Shown one piece after another: positions 63,372 to 64,000 of a stretch of DNA of 64,000 nt. Below the pieces are notes generated by a model. It searched no databases. It had not been told where the DNA came from and saw nothing but the letters and a program-made list of their open reading frames with translations. Position 1 is the first letter of the stretch. Every line of letters begins with the position of its first letter. Both the position numbers and the translations under genes were made by a program. The DNA is from CAYUVH01 sp964448135 (GTDB taxonomy: Bacteria; Verrucomicrobiota; Verrucomicrobiia; Limisphaerales; UBA8199). The stretch is from contig CAYUVH010000029.1 of the NCBI GenBank assembly GCA_964448135.1, positions 72,137 through 136,136 on the forward strand, read 5' to 3'.

Positions 63372-64000
63372 ATGAATGACCCGCGGGATTTTGAAAGGTT
63401 GCTGCGCCGCTCTCTGGCGGCCCTGGCCATCGGAGCGGTGCTGGTTACACTGTGCTATTGGTTCGTGGACCGCCCGGTGGCGTTCTTCGTGCACAATCAC
63501 GACTTCGCCCGGTTCACGATATTGAAGTGGATCACCTACCCGCCGCCAATTTTGCAGTCGTGGGCGCCGGCAGTGATCGCGGCGTTGATGGTACGCCGGG
63601 CGTGGGGGCCGTTCCGTCGGTCGGAGTGGGTGTTGCTTGCGGCGTGTGTGGCGCTGATCCTCGCCGACCAATCGCGGCAGAGCCTGAGCTGGGTGTTTGG
63701 ACGCTACTGGCCGGATACCTGGATCAATGACAATCCGTCGCTGATTGGAAACGGCGCGTATGGTTTCCATTGGTTCCAATCGGGCACGGCTTACGGAAGT
63801 TTTCCATCAGGTCACACGGCGCGGACGACTTCGCTCGCCGCGGTGGTGTGGGTGGCGTATACGCGCTGGCGTTGGATTTCGGTGCTGGCGTTTCTGACGG
63901 AAGCGGCGGGATTGGTGGGGATGAACTATCATTTTGTAGGCGATGTGGTCGGGGGCGCATTCGTGGGTGGGATTGTCGGGGTGTATGTGGCGTATTGGTT
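63372..64000 (+). CDS. PAP2-family membrane phosphatase (3' end outside window)
   Basis: At least 209 residues, open to the window edge. Multiple hydrophobic segments; phosphatase motifs SFPSGHTARTTS (P-S-G-H) and GMNYHFVGDVVGG (H-x-x-x-D), with a weaker first motif around SLSWVFGRYWP. PAP2 enzymes dephosphorylate undecaprenyl pyrophosphate, phosphatidic acid or similar membrane lipids. Substrate unknown. Start ATG at 63372. Confidence 0.85.
   Translation, partial: MNDPRDFERLLRRSLAALAIGAVLVTLCYWFVDRPVAFFVHNHDFARFTILKWITYPPPILQSWAPAVIAALMVRRAWGPFRRSEWVLLAACVALILADQSRQSLSWVFGRYWPDTWINDNPSLIGNGAYGFHWFQSGTAYGSFPSGHTARTTSLAAVVWVAYTRWRWISVLAFLTEAAGLVGMNYHFVGDVVGGAFVGGIVGVYVAYW

Overview
The window looks like a chromosomal segment of a Gram-negative bacterium of the Verrucomicrobia, probably subdivision 3 (Limisphaerales or Pedosphaera-like). 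The evidence is the mix of families: an ECF sigma factor fused to a membrane-anchored extracytoplasmic domain, stand-alone prepilin-like (DUF1559-type) proteins, Tat-exported Gfo/Idh/MocA and DegT proteins, a DUF1080 protein, the C-terminal 'W..NS.GYVLQ.S..L...W' module, and many short palindromic intergenic repeats. The lineage is an inference; no rRNA or tRNA gene was seen.

Left part (1-17063, all minus strand): a tight co-directional run encodes a very large two-partner-secretion exoprotein (TpsA, with eleven 90-91 residue repeats), its outer-membrane transporter (TpsB), an unknown 311-residue protein, and type VI secretion genes tssK, tssL and tssM. It ends with a truncated protein that joins a TagF-like domain, a membrane segment, TPR-like repeats and a formylglycine-generating-enzyme-type domain. 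Gaps between these genes are at most 31 bp, so a T5b and a T6 secretion system appear to share a transcription unit.

17393-28352 (plus strand): an MFS exporter and a family 2 glycosyltransferase that carries a palindromic repeat inside its reading frame. Then comes an eight-gene carbon and polyphosphate cluster: PPK2, histidine phosphatase, transaldolase, ROK or polyphosphate-glucokinase-like kinase, pgi, gnd, zwf and pgl. It forms a nearly complete oxidative pentose phosphate route with polyphosphate enzymes attached.

28429-41324: exopolysaccharide-type genes on the minus strand (DapA-like aldolase, UDP-glucuronate decarboxylase, polyprenyl-phosphate sugar transferase, EpsI), a DUF481 outer-membrane protein, an esterase-GH5 fusion coupled to a family 4 glycosyltransferase, a DUF885 lipoprotein, the sigma-factor fusion and a prepilin-like protein.

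41571-49979: a secreted beta-propeller protein, then an accessory island (about 43750-46400). It contains three small unknown genes separated by two convincing integron attC sites (45207-45304 and 45699-45797), with a third degraded attC. No integrase is in the window, so this is a CALIN-like cassette cluster. It is followed by a Tat-exported oxidoreductase, a 54-codon gene, a DUF1080 protein, a repeat-rich spacer and a phage Gp27-like orphan.

50241-64000: Mrp ATPase, a secreted protein, a prepilin-like protein, pyrR-pyrB, an epimerase-MFS pair, arginine decarboxylase, a metallophosphoesterase, a Tat-signal DegT aminotransferase and a partial PAP2 phosphatase at the right edge. At least four families of short hairpin repeats recur between genes.
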